Assembly (NCBI GenBank): GCA_019163375.1
Contig: JAFLKK010000009.1
Coordinates: forward strand, 124,001 to 188,000
DNA length: 64,000 bases
Source: Paludibacter sp.
GTDB lineage: Bacteria > Bacteroidota > Bacteroidia > Bacteroidales > Paludibacteraceae
Reading direction: 5' to 3'
Positions 40,637 to 49,667 of the stretch are shown here, piece by piece. Within the stretch, counting starts at the first letter, position 1. Every line of letters starts with the position of its first letter. Made by a program: the position numbers and the translations under genes. Below the pieces are notes generated by a model. The model was not told where the DNA came from. It did not search any database and was given only the letters and a program-made list of their open reading frames with translations.

Positions 40637-41860
40637 TCATTTCAATGCATGATCGGCAGACATATTTACGCCTTCCCAAATTTTCACACTAGTCCAGTCC
40701 TCTGCAGGCGAAGTCCAGAAAGGGTCGTTAGCAGGTAAACCTAGCGCTACAAGTCCAGTAGTGCATAAATACAAACTTCCGGTGGTGATATAGCCTTCGG
40801 CTAAATCGGGCTGTGAACCATAAAATCCAATGCGAATCCAACCATTTTTATCGAACAATTCAGGCGAAATCATTAGCCTGTGAATTACGGCCGACAATGC
40901 AGAACGTACCTGAGCTGGCGAAACATCATTGGGCAATTTTTTGTTAAGTGCTACCTGCGACAAATTCTGAAATGCTCCAAAGCGATACACCAGTGAGCGA
41001 CCAATTGGAGGAAATGTACCTTCGGGCGATATTAAACGCTCTTGAACAGCTGCAAATCGCTGTGCGCGTTTAAGGACCGTTTTATAGTTCATGATTGTGT
41101 CTTGAGATTTCTCTCTTAGCGTGTTAGTGATGGTCAGTATCATGGGCTGAATCACAAAACTATTGTAGTAATCCCAGTGAAAATCGGGTCCATCACCATA
41201 CGCTCCATCTCCTTTGTACCACTCGGCGTGTTTTTTGAGCGCGTATTCAATGGTCTTTCCGTTGTATTGAGCACCTGCTTTTATCATAAATATTTCAACC
41301 ATTGCACTAAATAACAGCCAATTATTATCTCCTGCTTTTATCACTCTTGTTGATTGTAAAGCCCTAATTACATTGACTTTCGTAATGCTATCGAGCGGAA
41401 GCCAGAGTTGATTAAAGCCATGCAGCAAGCCATTGGCCATAAAAGCCGCATCGACCAATGGTTGAGCACTGTTTTTGTTGAAATTCAGAAAATCAGGCGA
41501 GTTTGGATTAACGGCATTGGCAATAGCCTTGCGTGTGAGAAGAATGTATTTTTTGCGCAATTTTCCTTCAGGTGTAGCATCAATTCCCAACTCAAGCCAC
41601 GGAGCGATACCTACTAGTGTTCGGCCAAAAGCCTCGAGATGCGCTACTTCCTTTCGCTTAGGATCTTTACATTCAATAGGCATGTTGACACGAAGTTTTT
41701 CTTCGGCCAGGTTGGTAAGAACAGGATCCGAAATTTTAGTCAGTACCGAAACCCAGTAGGCACGGTTGTCGTACTTTTTTTCTTTTGATATATTATTTTT
41801 TGCTACCAATAAAATCGGTGAAAAAATAATCAATAAAAAATATATTGCAATTTTTTTCAT
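40637..41860 (-). CDS. DUF2264 family enzyme, possible exo-beta-glucuronidase (GH154-like)
   Basis: 407 aa with a signal peptide (MKKIAIYFLLIIFSPILLVA). The whole length is the DUF2264 (alpha/alpha)-barrel: AHLEAFGRTLVGIAPWLELG, GDGAYGDGPDFHWDYYNSFV, VQERLISPEGTFPPIGRSLV, and the closing DPFWTSPAEDWTSVKIWEG. To my knowledge some DUF2264 proteins from Bacteroides were moved into GH154 as exo-beta-glucuronidases acting on arabinogalactan. I have not been able to check that this member belongs there. It starts 11 bp after the GH97 gene, so it is tightly co-transcribed. A uronic-acid-removing role would suit the GH88 next to it. Confidence 0.85.
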   Translation of the reverse strand: MKKIAIYFLLIIFSPILLVAKNNISKEKKYDNRAYWVSVLTKISDPVLTNLAEEKLRVNMPIECKDPKRKEVAHLEAFGRTLVGIAPWLELGIDATPEGKLRKKYILLTRKAIANAVNPNSPDFLNFNKNSAQPLVDAAFMANGLLHGFNQLWLPLDSITKVNVIRALQSTRVIKAGDNNWLLFSAMVEIFMIKAGAQYNGKTIEYALKKHAEWYKGDGAYGDGPDFHWDYYNSFVIQPMILTITNTLREKSQDTIMNYKTVLKRAQRFAAVQERLISPEGTFPPIGRSLVYRFGAFQNLSQVALNKKLPNDVSPAQVRSALSAVIHRLMISPELFDKNGWIRIGFYGSQPDLAEGYITTGSLYLCTTGLVALGLPANDPFWTSPAEDWTSVKIWEGVNMSADHALK

Positions 41861-41871
41861 AATCGTTGAAT

Positions 41872-43776
41872 TTAAAATTTACCAACAAAACCACCACCAG
41901 ACGACAACTTCAAAGTGATTGTTTCGCCTTTATTCACCTGTTTTTCCATACGGTTAATTTCTGCGAATCCTTTCATGGTATCAAAAACCAAAGTCGCATT
42001 AGTTTTAGTTTTCAGGAAATTGAGATTTATTTTTACTTCACGCTCGTTGGCACCATTCATTATACCAACCCACCATGTTTTGCCACTTCGTCGAGCGTAG
42101 GCCACCACTTCACCCATTTCGGTGCAAGGCAATACGCGGGTTTCGTCCCATACAGTAGGCACTTGTTGAAACAAATCGAACATCGGACTTTCGATATAAA
42201 ACTTGTATTGGTCGGCAAAATGTGTGATGGGCGATAGGTAAACTACGGCCTGAGCAAACTGATGCGCCCAAGTATATTTGGCAGAAGATAGTTCAACAGG
42301 GTCGAGCATTACAGGTGTATAGTCTGCCGCTCCTGCCAGATATCGTGTAAATGGAATGCTAACATCATGATACAACGGCTGAACTCGTTTGTAGCGGGTC
42401 ATGTGCCACTCATTGCCACGAACTGCTTCGCGGGTAATATCGTTGGGATAAGTGCGTGTCAATCCAGTTGGTTTTACACTACCGTGGAAGTTAAGCATCA
42501 ATTTCAGTTCGGCACAATCCTGCATACTGCCCATGTACCATTGCATTATTTCGGCTGTTGCATTGGGAATAAAATCAATTTTAATTCCGTCGGCACCCAA
42601 TGTTTTAATTTTTTCGAGATAAATACGTCGTTCTTTGGCATGTCGCATCTCTTTTGAGTCCACCCAAACAATAGATTTCACGCCCAAGCTTTTTCCATAC
42701 GCTATTACTTCGGCCAACAGTTGCCATTGGTCTTTGCCCTCTTGTTTCCACACGCGCCAGCCATCGTCGATGAGGTAATATTCCCATTTCAGTTTAGCAG
42801 CAGCATCGAACCACTGTTTCTGATCTTCGTATTTGGGGGCACCCACACTCCACCATTGCCACAGGCAACGACCGGTTTTCACCCACGAAAAGTCAGAACC
42901 TTTAGCCGGTGCCGGACAAAGGTTCATCAACAAATCGGAATTAATCAGATCGGTCATATTGGTCGTAATGACAGTAGTACGCCAAGGCGATACGTTCATG
43001 CCGCGATAGGTTCCGTTCAGCACTTTTGGTCCATTGCCATCGAGTGGTTTGATGTCCCATCCTTTTTTTGCATACGAAAAAACCACTTTCAGTCCGTTTC
43101 TATTGCGTTGCAGATTCATATCCGAAAATGTTTCGCAATCAGCTTCGGAAACCGATACCCAGCATCCATTTGTTTTGATGGTTAAAGGTGGTATTATGAT
43201 TTTACTTTCAGGAAGTTTATCCCATGTAGTCACCCGACTAAGGCTTTCGTAGTTCACGCTATTGTCCGACCATGCCACTTTACCTGATGTATTGGCAAAG
43301 TTCCAGGTAGTGAGGTCTGCATTCAAACGTTTTGAACCTTCGGGCAGACCATACCGAATACCAAAACCATCGTTGTACACCCGAACAAACACCTTGAAAA
43401 ACTTCCCTGAAGACTGTAAGGGAATGGCCACTTCATTAGCTTTGTTTACTACATTAGGATGATTTCCTACGGTGCTGTACTTCTCGTTAATTTTTGAAAA
43501 AACAGCTTTTCCGGTCAATGTAACATCACTTCCCAAAGCGATGCTATCCACCATAATACCAATTGTTGATGGAGCAATGATTTCGATATTGTTTTTCGCA
43601 ACGATGTAAGATAGCTGCTTATTATCAACCGCAATTGATAATTGGATGGTTTTGTCGGGACTTTTTAAGACAATTGAAGCAGCTGAGGCAAATTCAAAAC
43701 CTACTAGAGCAATGATTATTAGCAATTTGGAATAATTATCAAACGGAAAGTATAGACGTGTGATTTTCGTTTTCAT
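41872..43776 (-). CDS. GH97 family glycosidase, retaining alpha-galactosidase type
   Basis: 634 aa with an N-terminal hydrophobic signal (about residues 15-33). The N-terminal beta-sandwich has VFVRVYNDGFGIRYGLPEGS. The TIM barrel has VKTGRCLWQWWSVGAP, WEYYLIDDGWRVWK, and GADGIKIDFIPN with Asp401, then LNFHGSVKPTGLTRTYPND and REAVRGNEW with Glu450/Glu456. An Asp in KIDF is the nucleophile in retaining GH97 members, whereas inverting SusB-type enzymes use a Glu pair, so this is the retaining alpha-galactosidase-like type. C-terminal RVLPCTEMGEVVAYARRSGK and TWWVGIMNGAN are typical. Likely substrate: alpha-galactoside or a similar alpha-pyranoside. Confidence 0.9.
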   Translation of the reverse strand: MKTKITRLYFPFDNYSKLLIIIALVGFEFASAASIVLKSPDKTIQLSIAVDNKQLSYIVAKNNIEIIAPSTIGIMVDSIALGSDVTLTGKAVFSKINEKYSTVGNHPNVVNKANEVAIPLQSSGKFFKVFVRVYNDGFGIRYGLPEGSKRLNADLTTWNFANTSGKVAWSDNSVNYESLSRVTTWDKLPESKIIIPPLTIKTNGCWVSVSEADCETFSDMNLQRNRNGLKVVFSYAKKGWDIKPLDGNGPKVLNGTYRGMNVSPWRTTVITTNMTDLINSDLLMNLCPAPAKGSDFSWVKTGRCLWQWWSVGAPKYEDQKQWFDAAAKLKWEYYLIDDGWRVWKQEGKDQWQLLAEVIAYGKSLGVKSIVWVDSKEMRHAKERRIYLEKIKTLGADGIKIDFIPNATAEIMQWYMGSMQDCAELKLMLNFHGSVKPTGLTRTYPNDITREAVRGNEWHMTRYKRVQPLYHDVSIPFTRYLAGAADYTPVMLDPVELSSAKYTWAHQFAQAVVYLSPITHFADQYKFYIESPMFDLFQQVPTVWDETRVLPCTEMGEVVAYARRSGKTWWVGIMNGANEREVKINLNFLKTKTNATLVFDTMKGFAEINRMEKQVNKGETITLKLSSGGGFVGKF

Positions 43777-43790
43777 AAAGTAGTAGATTT

Positions 43791-43897
43791 ACCCCCTCCC
43801 TGCCCCAAAAGGGAATAAGAAAGATTACAACCGTCATTTATAATTAATTTATAAGTAGACGAAAGTAATTTAGTTCCCTTTAGGGGCTAGTGGGTTT
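43791..43897. repeat. Inverted-repeat intergenic element (CCCC/GGGG family)
   Basis: The left arm at 43791-43816 (ACCCCCTCCC, then TGCCCCAAAAGGGAAT) and the right arm at 43873-43897 (GTTCCCTTTAGGGG onward) are imperfect inverted repeats around an AT-rich middle. They fill most of the gap between a GH31 and a GH97 gene. The arms match the better-preserved element at 46787-46882. Confidence 0.65.
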
Positions 43898-43912
43898 TTA
43901 GTGGTCATTTTT

Positions 43913-46774
43913 TTACAATTTTACACATACTTTCTTTCCATTGTATTGTGTTTTTTTCCCTTTTTGATTTCTAAGGTCAAAAGAGGTTGCATTTTGTTTG
44001 TTTATGTAAACGATGTTGAATGTTCGCTTTTCAAGCATTCCTTTGAAAGAGCCCACACGGTTATCAATTGATAAAGTGCGTGTTGCATCGTTATAATTGA
44101 AACGAATCTTCGCCGAAGCACCTTTTTCATAATTGTAGTTTGTTCCTTCGTCTTCGTACAATTCAAACGAGCCATTTTTACCAGCGTAAACATAAAGTGT
44201 AATTAGCTCTGGTTTTTTCTCACCCGTATATTGAATGTCTGGACCGAAAGGAATAATTGCACCTTCGGGCACAAAAATAGGCATTTGTTCGTAAGGTGCT
44301 GCCACTGTTTTTGTTTGATTGCCGGCCACGAATTTTCCAGTGTAATAATCGTACCATCCGCTGGTGGCGGGAAAATAGACTTCTCGCTCACGTGCTTCGT
44401 ATTTGTACACTGGGCAAATCATCAGCGATGGACCAAACATATACTGGTCGCTGATATTATTCACTTTGGTATCTTTACCATGGTCCATCACCAGCGCACG
44501 CATAATGGTGTAGTCTTTGTAATTGGTCATTCCTGCCAAGGTGTAAATGTATGGCATAAGGCTGTAACGCAATTTGTTATAATACAAAATACTTTTGTAT
44601 GCAGGATGATTTTCGGGGGCAATGTTGAATACTTCGCGCAATGGGAACTGACCGTGTGCACGGAATAGTGGTGCAAATGACCCAAACTGATACCAGCGGG
44701 CATTTAGCTCGCGCCACTCTTTTAAATCATTATTTTCAATGCCTTTACTGTCGAAAAGTTTTTGTGCTCTTTCATATCGACCTTCTACGCAAAACCCACC
44801 AATATCCATTGTCCAGTAAGGAATTCCCGACATGGCATAATTCAAACCGGCTGAAATCTGCGCTTTCATATCTTCCCAACGGGTACCAATATCGCCACTC
44901 CAGGTGGCTGTAGAATAACGTTGAAGACCTGCAAAACCTGAACGGGTTAGTAAGAACACGCGTTTGTTAGGATCAGTTTTACGCTGTCCGTCATAAATTG
45001 CTTCTGCATTCATCAACGCATAGGTATTGAAATATTTGGTGGATGGTCCCAAGGCGGTTGGTGTAGTTAATGCTTTGCGGTATTCTATGCTCGAATTGGA
45101 TTGAATATCCGGTTCAGAGGCATCCATCCACCATGCGTCTATGCCTTTGGTAAATAAATGTTCGTTCATCTGATCCCAAAATAATTTACGAGCACCAGGG
45201 CTGTAAGCGTCATAAAACGAACCTACGTGACCCTTTCCTACCCAGTCCAAAACGCTATCTTTGGTGGCGCGTTGGTACATCCAACCTTTACTGTCGAACT
45301 CCTTGTAATGGTCGGTGTTGGCATAAAATTTAGGCCAAACCGAAATCATTATTTTTCCGTGTAAATCGTGAATGTCACTGATCATTTTGGTAGGATTCTG
45401 GAACCGTTGTGGGTCAAACTCTTGACTTCCCCATTGGTCTTCTTTCCAGTAAAACCAGTCCATTACGATATTATCAATAGGGATTTGACGTTGACGGAAT
45501 TCTTTTAGCGTACCCACAATTTCGTCTTGCGTTTTGTAACGCTCGCGACTTTGCCAAAAGCCCATTGCCCAGCTAGGCATGATTTGAGCTTTTCCAGTTA
45601 CGTTGCGGTAGCCACTAATTACCTCATCCATATTATTACCTGCAATAAAGTAATAGTTTATTTCATTCCCCATTTCGCTCCACAAAGCCAGTTTGTTTTG
45701 CTCTTCAGCTACTACGGGGCTCAATGCTTTCAATCCTAAATAGGCGCCACCATCTGGTTTCCACTCAATACGAATAGGCACTTTTACACCTGCTTTTAGG
45801 TTCACTGTAAATTTATAACTGTTAGGATTCCATGCTGTTCTCCAACGTTCGGCCACCACCAATTGATTGTCAATAAATACTTTGGTATAGCCAGCATAAT
45901 AAAGTAAAAATCGGAAAATGCCTGATTCGTTAGGTTCAATGCTTCCTTCCCACAAAATGGTAGAGCCTGAAAAAGCAAATCCTTGTGGAAAATTCTTTTG
46001 TGTTTCTAGGTTCTCATAGTCGATAATACTTTCGGGGCGAACGCAATACACTTTGTTTGGGTCAGAATTGGTCATGTAAGTGGCAGTTAAGCCTTTTTCA
46101 ACACCATTTTTATCGTAAAGCTTAAATTGATTCATTTGTGCATAATCGCGTTTGTCGCCAAATTTGGTTATGGAGTAATTGTCCCACAAGATACCGTAGT
46201 TTTTGTTTGAAATAACAAATGGCACAGCTACTTTGGTGTTATATTGAAATAGTGTTTCGTTTTTACCTTTGTAGTTAAATTCGTCCGATTGGTGTTGTCC
46301 CAAGCCGTAAAATGCTTCGTCGTCGGTAGAATTGAATTTTTGACGAATAGTATAGCCTTTAGTTCCTTCAACGGTTATAGGTGCAAATGATTTGCCATCG
46401 CCCTTGCTTTCATTCAAAATGCGTTTCCCATTTTTGTCGGCAAAAGCTATTTCGCCCGATTTCAGACTCACTGCGGCAGTAATCTCGGTAGTTTTTAGGT
46501 ACAAACTGTCGCCCTTGGTGCTCACGTCCCATTTGGAAGTGGTATCAAAAGGTTTTACAGAGATTAAGCTTTTCTCAGTCGAAAATGCATTCTCGGCTGT
46601 GGCTTTTACCTGTATAGTCTTGTTATTTACTACTGATAACTTTAATAACTTTGTACCAGAAGGGTTTTGTTGCAGTTGAACAACTACTCCATCGGTCGTT
46701 TTCTGATACGTGGACTTAGCCATCAATGTGTTAGCCGATAATGCTATACAGGCTAATAATAGGTTTGTTTTCAT
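43913..46774 (-). CDS. GH31 alpha-xylosidase with PA14 insertion (xyloglucan-type)
   Basis: 953 aa with a signal peptide (MKTNLLLACIALSANTLMA). N-terminal GH31 domain (EAFYGLGQHQSDEFNYKG), then a PA14 domain inserted at about 226-360 (SGSTILWEGSIEPNESGIFR, then YYAGYTKVFIDNQLVV). The TIM barrel has IVMDWFYWKEDQWGSQEFDP, nucleophile Asp551 in DAWWMDASEPD, and acid/base Asp628 in TATWSGDIGTRW. A DUF5110-like C-terminal sandwich ends it. Size, PA14 position and motifs match the alpha-xylosidases of Bacteroides xyloglucan PULs (about 950 aa). It would remove alpha-1,6-xylose from a glucan-like backbone, or alpha-xylose from another glycan. It starts after a 193-bp gap holding a strong inverted repeat. 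Confidence 0.92.
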   Translation of the reverse strand: MKTNLLLACIALSANTLMAKSTYQKTTDGVVVQLQQNPSGTKLLKLSVVNNKTIQVKATAENAFSTEKSLISVKPFDTTSKWDVSTKGDSLYLKTTEITAAVSLKSGEIAFADKNGKRILNESKGDGKSFAPITVEGTKGYTIRQKFNSTDDEAFYGLGQHQSDEFNYKGKNETLFQYNTKVAVPFVISNKNYGILWDNYSITKFGDKRDYAQMNQFKLYDKNGVEKGLTATYMTNSDPNKVYCVRPESIIDYENLETQKNFPQGFAFSGSTILWEGSIEPNESGIFRFLLYYAGYTKVFIDNQLVVAERWRTAWNPNSYKFTVNLKAGVKVPIRIEWKPDGGAYLGLKALSPVVAEEQNKLALWSEMGNEINYYFIAGNNMDEVISGYRNVTGKAQIMPSWAMGFWQSRERYKTQDEIVGTLKEFRQRQIPIDNIVMDWFYWKEDQWGSQEFDPQRFQNPTKMISDIHDLHGKIMISVWPKFYANTDHYKEFDSKGWMYQRATKDSVLDWVGKGHVGSFYDAYSPGARKLFWDQMNEHLFTKGIDAWWMDASEPDIQSNSSIEYRKALTTPTALGPSTKYFNTYALMNAEAIYDGQRKTDPNKRVFLLTRSGFAGLQRYSTATWSGDIGTRWEDMKAQISAGLNYAMSGIPYWTMDIGGFCVEGRYERAQKLFDSKGIENNDLKEWRELNARWYQFGSFAPLFRAHGQFPLREVFNIAPENHPAYKSILYYNKLRYSLMPYIYTLAGMTNYKDYTIMRALVMDHGKDTKVNNISDQYMFGPSLMICPVYKYEAREREVYFPATSGWYDYYTGKFVAGNQTKTVAAPYEQMPIFVPEGAIIPFGPDIQYTGEKKPELITLYVYAGKNGSFELYEDEGTNYNYEKGASAKIRFNYNDATRTLSIDNRVGSFKGMLEKRTFNIVYINKQNATSFDLRNQKGKKTQYNGKKVCVKL

Positions 46775-46786
46775 ATAATTTATATT

Positions 46787-46882
46787 ACCCCTAACCCCTA
46801 ATGGGGAATTGAAGCTAGTTTCGTCTCCTAATTCTTATTTGACGTTGGTAATCTCTCTTATTCCCCTTTAGGGGTTAGGGGT
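46787..46882. repeat. 96-bp element with 23-bp terminal inverted repeats
   Basis: The arms at 46787-46809 (ACCCCTAACCCC, then TAATGGGGAAT) and 46860-46882 (ATTCCCCTTTAG, then GGGTTAGGGGT) are inverted repeats with one mismatch in 23. A third, shorter piece (CCCCCCTTTAGGGG) lies at 46945-46958. This is the best-preserved of three related palindromic elements in the 40.5-47 kb stretch. Such C/G-run palindromes in AT-rich intergenic DNA are typical of REP-like repeats in Bacteroidota. The minus-strand transcript would fold here between a GH97 and a GH31 gene. Confidence 0.75.
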
Positions 46883-46967
46883 TGTTTTTATTTAATTATT
46901 ACTTATCTCTTTATTTAAAATTATGTAGAATGAACTTGCATAATCCCCCCTTTAGGGGTTCTTAGGT

Positions 46968-48953
46968 TCAATTCACCCTCACCACCATTCCGCCACCTTC
47001 GGCCAATTGTTGCGTTAGTTGGGTTTTGTTATTTACAGTTATCACTTCCCGTTTATAGTCCGTTCCATTACGACCCGCATTTACGCCATCGGTAAATATT
47101 TCTGCTTCAAAACTACCTGCTGGCAAGAACGAGAAATCAATTGTTACCACAGTGGCATTCCAGTTACACAAAGCACCTACAAACCATGTTTTTCCGCTAC
47201 GGCGTGCTATGGCAAGATAGCTGCCCACTTTGCCATCCAGGGCTATTGTTTCATCAAATACCGTTGGCACTTTGGCTATAAAATTGGTGCATTCTTGCTC
47301 TTTCATATAAGCCGTTGGGTTGTCTGCAAGCATTTGTAACGGTGCTTCAAAAGCCACATACATAGCCAACTGGTGACAACGTGTGCCCTGACTCATAGGA
47401 TTGTCGTTCACCGGGTGGAAGCAACTTTTAGCTGCATTGCGCATGGCACCCGGCGTGTAGTCGATAGGACCAGCGAGCATACGGATAAAAGGCATTGTAA
47501 CGTCATATTGTGGTGCGTCGTAGTTGTGCCATTTGCTGTTTTCAAGTCCGCGCACACCTTCAAAGTTCAGCACGTTAGGGTAAGTTACGTTCATTCCCGC
47601 CGATTTAAACATGCCGTGATAGTCCAGTACCAAATGGAGTTTAGCTGCTTTTTCTGCAATTTCGTAACAAGAGTTTATCATTTTCTGGTCGTCGCGGTCG
47701 AAGAAATCAATCTTAAAACCTTTGATGCCCATTTTGCTGTATTTTTCCAATGCAGCATCCAAATCCTTATAAATGCCTCTGAAACTAGCCCATAGAATAA
47801 TATCTACATTTTTCTTTTTGCCATAATCAATCAACTCTTGCAGTTGGATGTTGGGCGATATATTCATCACATCCACAGCCGTTACCGACCATCCTTCGTC
47901 CATTACAATGTATTCGATGCCATTTTTAGACGCAAAGTCAATGTAGTATTTATATGTTTCGGTATTTACACCTGCTTTAAAATTTACGCCGGTAATGTTC
48001 CAGTGATTCCACCAATCCCAAGCTACTTTGCCAGCTTTAATCCACGAAGTATCCGTTATTTTTGACGGTGTAGATAGTTTATACACCATATCATTGTTCA
48101 GTAACTCTTTGTCCGAAGACGAAATGACAGCTACACGCCATGGGAATTGGTGTGTTCCATTCACTTTGGCAATATACGCAGCTCGTTTGGTAGGCATAAG
48201 GTTCAGGTTGGCAAAACCGCCAATTTTCTCTTCAATCGGGTAGGGGGCAAATTCCCCATTAAAGCCTCTTCTGTTTACTTTATTTACTGTCAGAAACATG
48301 CCCGGATAATCCTGTAAATCAGCTTCCAGCAGTGCTACTTTCTTGTTGTTTTTTAAATCTATCAATAAAGGTGACAACGACAGCGAATCCGCTTTCACTT
48401 GCGAAATGCGGATTTTGTCGTACAACGATTCGAAAGCGGTGCAATACCGTTCGTTATCGCGCAACTCGCGGATATAAGGTACAAAGCAACTGTAGTCTTC
48501 ATCGAAATTAAAAGTGGCTTTCTCGCTAACGATTGTTTGTTCGCCTTTGCGGTTGGTCACGAATCTATAGGCCACGCCATCGTTGTAAGTCCTGAAAACC
48601 AAACCCCAATTGCCTTTAAAGCTAATAGTTACCTGATTATATTGATTTAGTACTTCTTTCTTTTTATAAAAAAGTGCATTTATTTTTGTATCCACTGTTT
48701 GATTCACAGCTTTCAATACCTGTGGTTTTTCGCCCAGAACTTCGCCAGTTCCCAACGTAAGCGCCAGTTCCGATGGAGCTACCATCACTTCGGCATTTTG
48801 TGTTGCCGACCAGCTGATTTTATCTCCCACTTCAATGGTTACTCCAATCATTCTGTTGGGCGACTGAAGAGTGTAGCTTTTGGATTGTGCAGCCTGAGCC
48901 GAAAATACACTGATTGCCAGTAATAATATGTTTGTTGACTTTCGAAGTTTCAT
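46968..48953 (-). CDS. GH97 family glycosidase, retaining type, second copy
   Basis: 661 aa with a signal peptide (about residues 1-24). GH97 N-terminal sandwich (YTLQSPNRMIGVTIEVG, GLVFRTYNDGVAYRFVTN). The catalytic barrel has GKVAWDWWNHWNITGVNF, IEYIVMDEGWS, and KGFKIDFFDRDDQ with Asp416, then LDYHGMFKSAGMNVTYPN and FEGVRGLENSKW with Glu465/Glu471. Asp in KIDFF points to the retaining alpha-galactosidase group. The spacing from Asp416 to Glu471 (55) agrees with the nucleophile and acid/base pair I recall for the characterised retaining member of Bacteroides thetaiotaomicron. It is clearly diverged from the other GH97, so they likely differ in linkage or sugar. Confidence 0.92.
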   Translation of the reverse strand: MKLRKSTNILLLAISVFSAQAAQSKSYTLQSPNRMIGVTIEVGDKISWSATQNAEVMVAPSELALTLGTGEVLGEKPQVLKAVNQTVDTKINALFYKKKEVLNQYNQVTISFKGNWGLVFRTYNDGVAYRFVTNRKGEQTIVSEKATFNFDEDYSCFVPYIRELRDNERYCTAFESLYDKIRISQVKADSLSLSPLLIDLKNNKKVALLEADLQDYPGMFLTVNKVNRRGFNGEFAPYPIEEKIGGFANLNLMPTKRAAYIAKVNGTHQFPWRVAVISSSDKELLNNDMVYKLSTPSKITDTSWIKAGKVAWDWWNHWNITGVNFKAGVNTETYKYYIDFASKNGIEYIVMDEGWSVTAVDVMNISPNIQLQELIDYGKKKNVDIILWASFRGIYKDLDAALEKYSKMGIKGFKIDFFDRDDQKMINSCYEIAEKAAKLHLVLDYHGMFKSAGMNVTYPNVLNFEGVRGLENSKWHNYDAPQYDVTMPFIRMLAGPIDYTPGAMRNAAKSCFHPVNDNPMSQGTRCHQLAMYVAFEAPLQMLADNPTAYMKEQECTNFIAKVPTVFDETIALDGKVGSYLAIARRSGKTWFVGALCNWNATVVTIDFSFLPAGSFEAEIFTDGVNAGRNGTDYKREVITVNNKTQLTQQLAEGGGMVVRVN

Positions 48954-48997
48954 TTTTTTTTGTTAACTAAGATGTTTATAAGTATATGTGAAATTAG

Positions 48998-49618
48998 TTA
49001 GGCCGTTTTAATTTGCCAATTCAAGTTTTGTAAAACGTATGTTAGGCAGAATCCACCAAGAGTCCAAACAGGGATTCCAATAATTATGAGCCATTTGTTT
49101 ATTTCTTCTCCTGTTATCAGAGGATTAATAAAGATAGAGAGTATATACATTAACCCCGCCCAACTAAATCCGACTTTTAACCATAAAGCATTTACTTCTG
49201 CTACTTTACTGAAATTGATATTGTTGTATCTCTCGGGCTGCTTTTCCATCCATTTTTGTTTCCATTTTTTTACAAACCATATCCATAGAGGTGCAGTCAG
49301 AACTATGAATACCAAACTGATAAAATTACGGATACATGGGATTGTTTTGCCGCAGGAAGGACAATAAAGCCCGAACCAATTTTTGAGTGCGTTATGGTCT
49401 GACCATATTTCTTCACGGTGTATGGTACTACAATGTGAACACGATACAAACAGGTTATTTGATTTTTCTTCGTTGGTCTTTTTCTCTATAAATAAGACTC
49501 GTGGGATTCTCTGTCCAAGAATCAGTTCATTTATTGCCAATCCGGGATTTATAATCCAATTTAGGATTCGCCAATTAGTCCAACTAATGACTTTATATTT
49601 ATTTTTGTCGTATTCCAT
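48998..49618 (-). CDS. Small membrane protein with cysteine zinc-ribbon, unknown function
   Basis: 206 aa, no signal peptide and no carbohydrate-enzyme features. Two Cys pairs, SCSHC (Cys60/Cys63) and YCPSCGKTIPC (Cys86/Cys89), make a probable zinc ribbon. Three transmembrane segments are likely at about 97-117, 146-167 and 175-196. It resembles small zinc-ribbon membrane proteins scattered in Bacteroidota genomes, but I cannot name a function. It sits in line between GH3 and GH97 with 49- and 44-bp gaps, so it is probably on the same transcript. It is the only gene of the block without an export signal and the only one not obviously linked to glycans. Confidence 0.75.
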   Translation of the reverse strand: MEYDKNKYKVISWTNWRILNWIINPGLAINELILGQRIPRVLFIEKKTNEEKSNNLFVSCSHCSTIHREEIWSDHNALKNWFGLYCPSCGKTIPCIRNFISLVFIVLTAPLWIWFVKKWKQKWMEKQPERYNNINFSKVAEVNALWLKVGFSWAGLMYILSIFINPLITGEEINKWLIIIGIPVWTLGGFCLTYVLQNLNWQIKTA

Positions 49619-49667
49619 TTTTTTTTACGATTTTAGTTGTAATTTGATAATATTTTTTTCTTTATGC

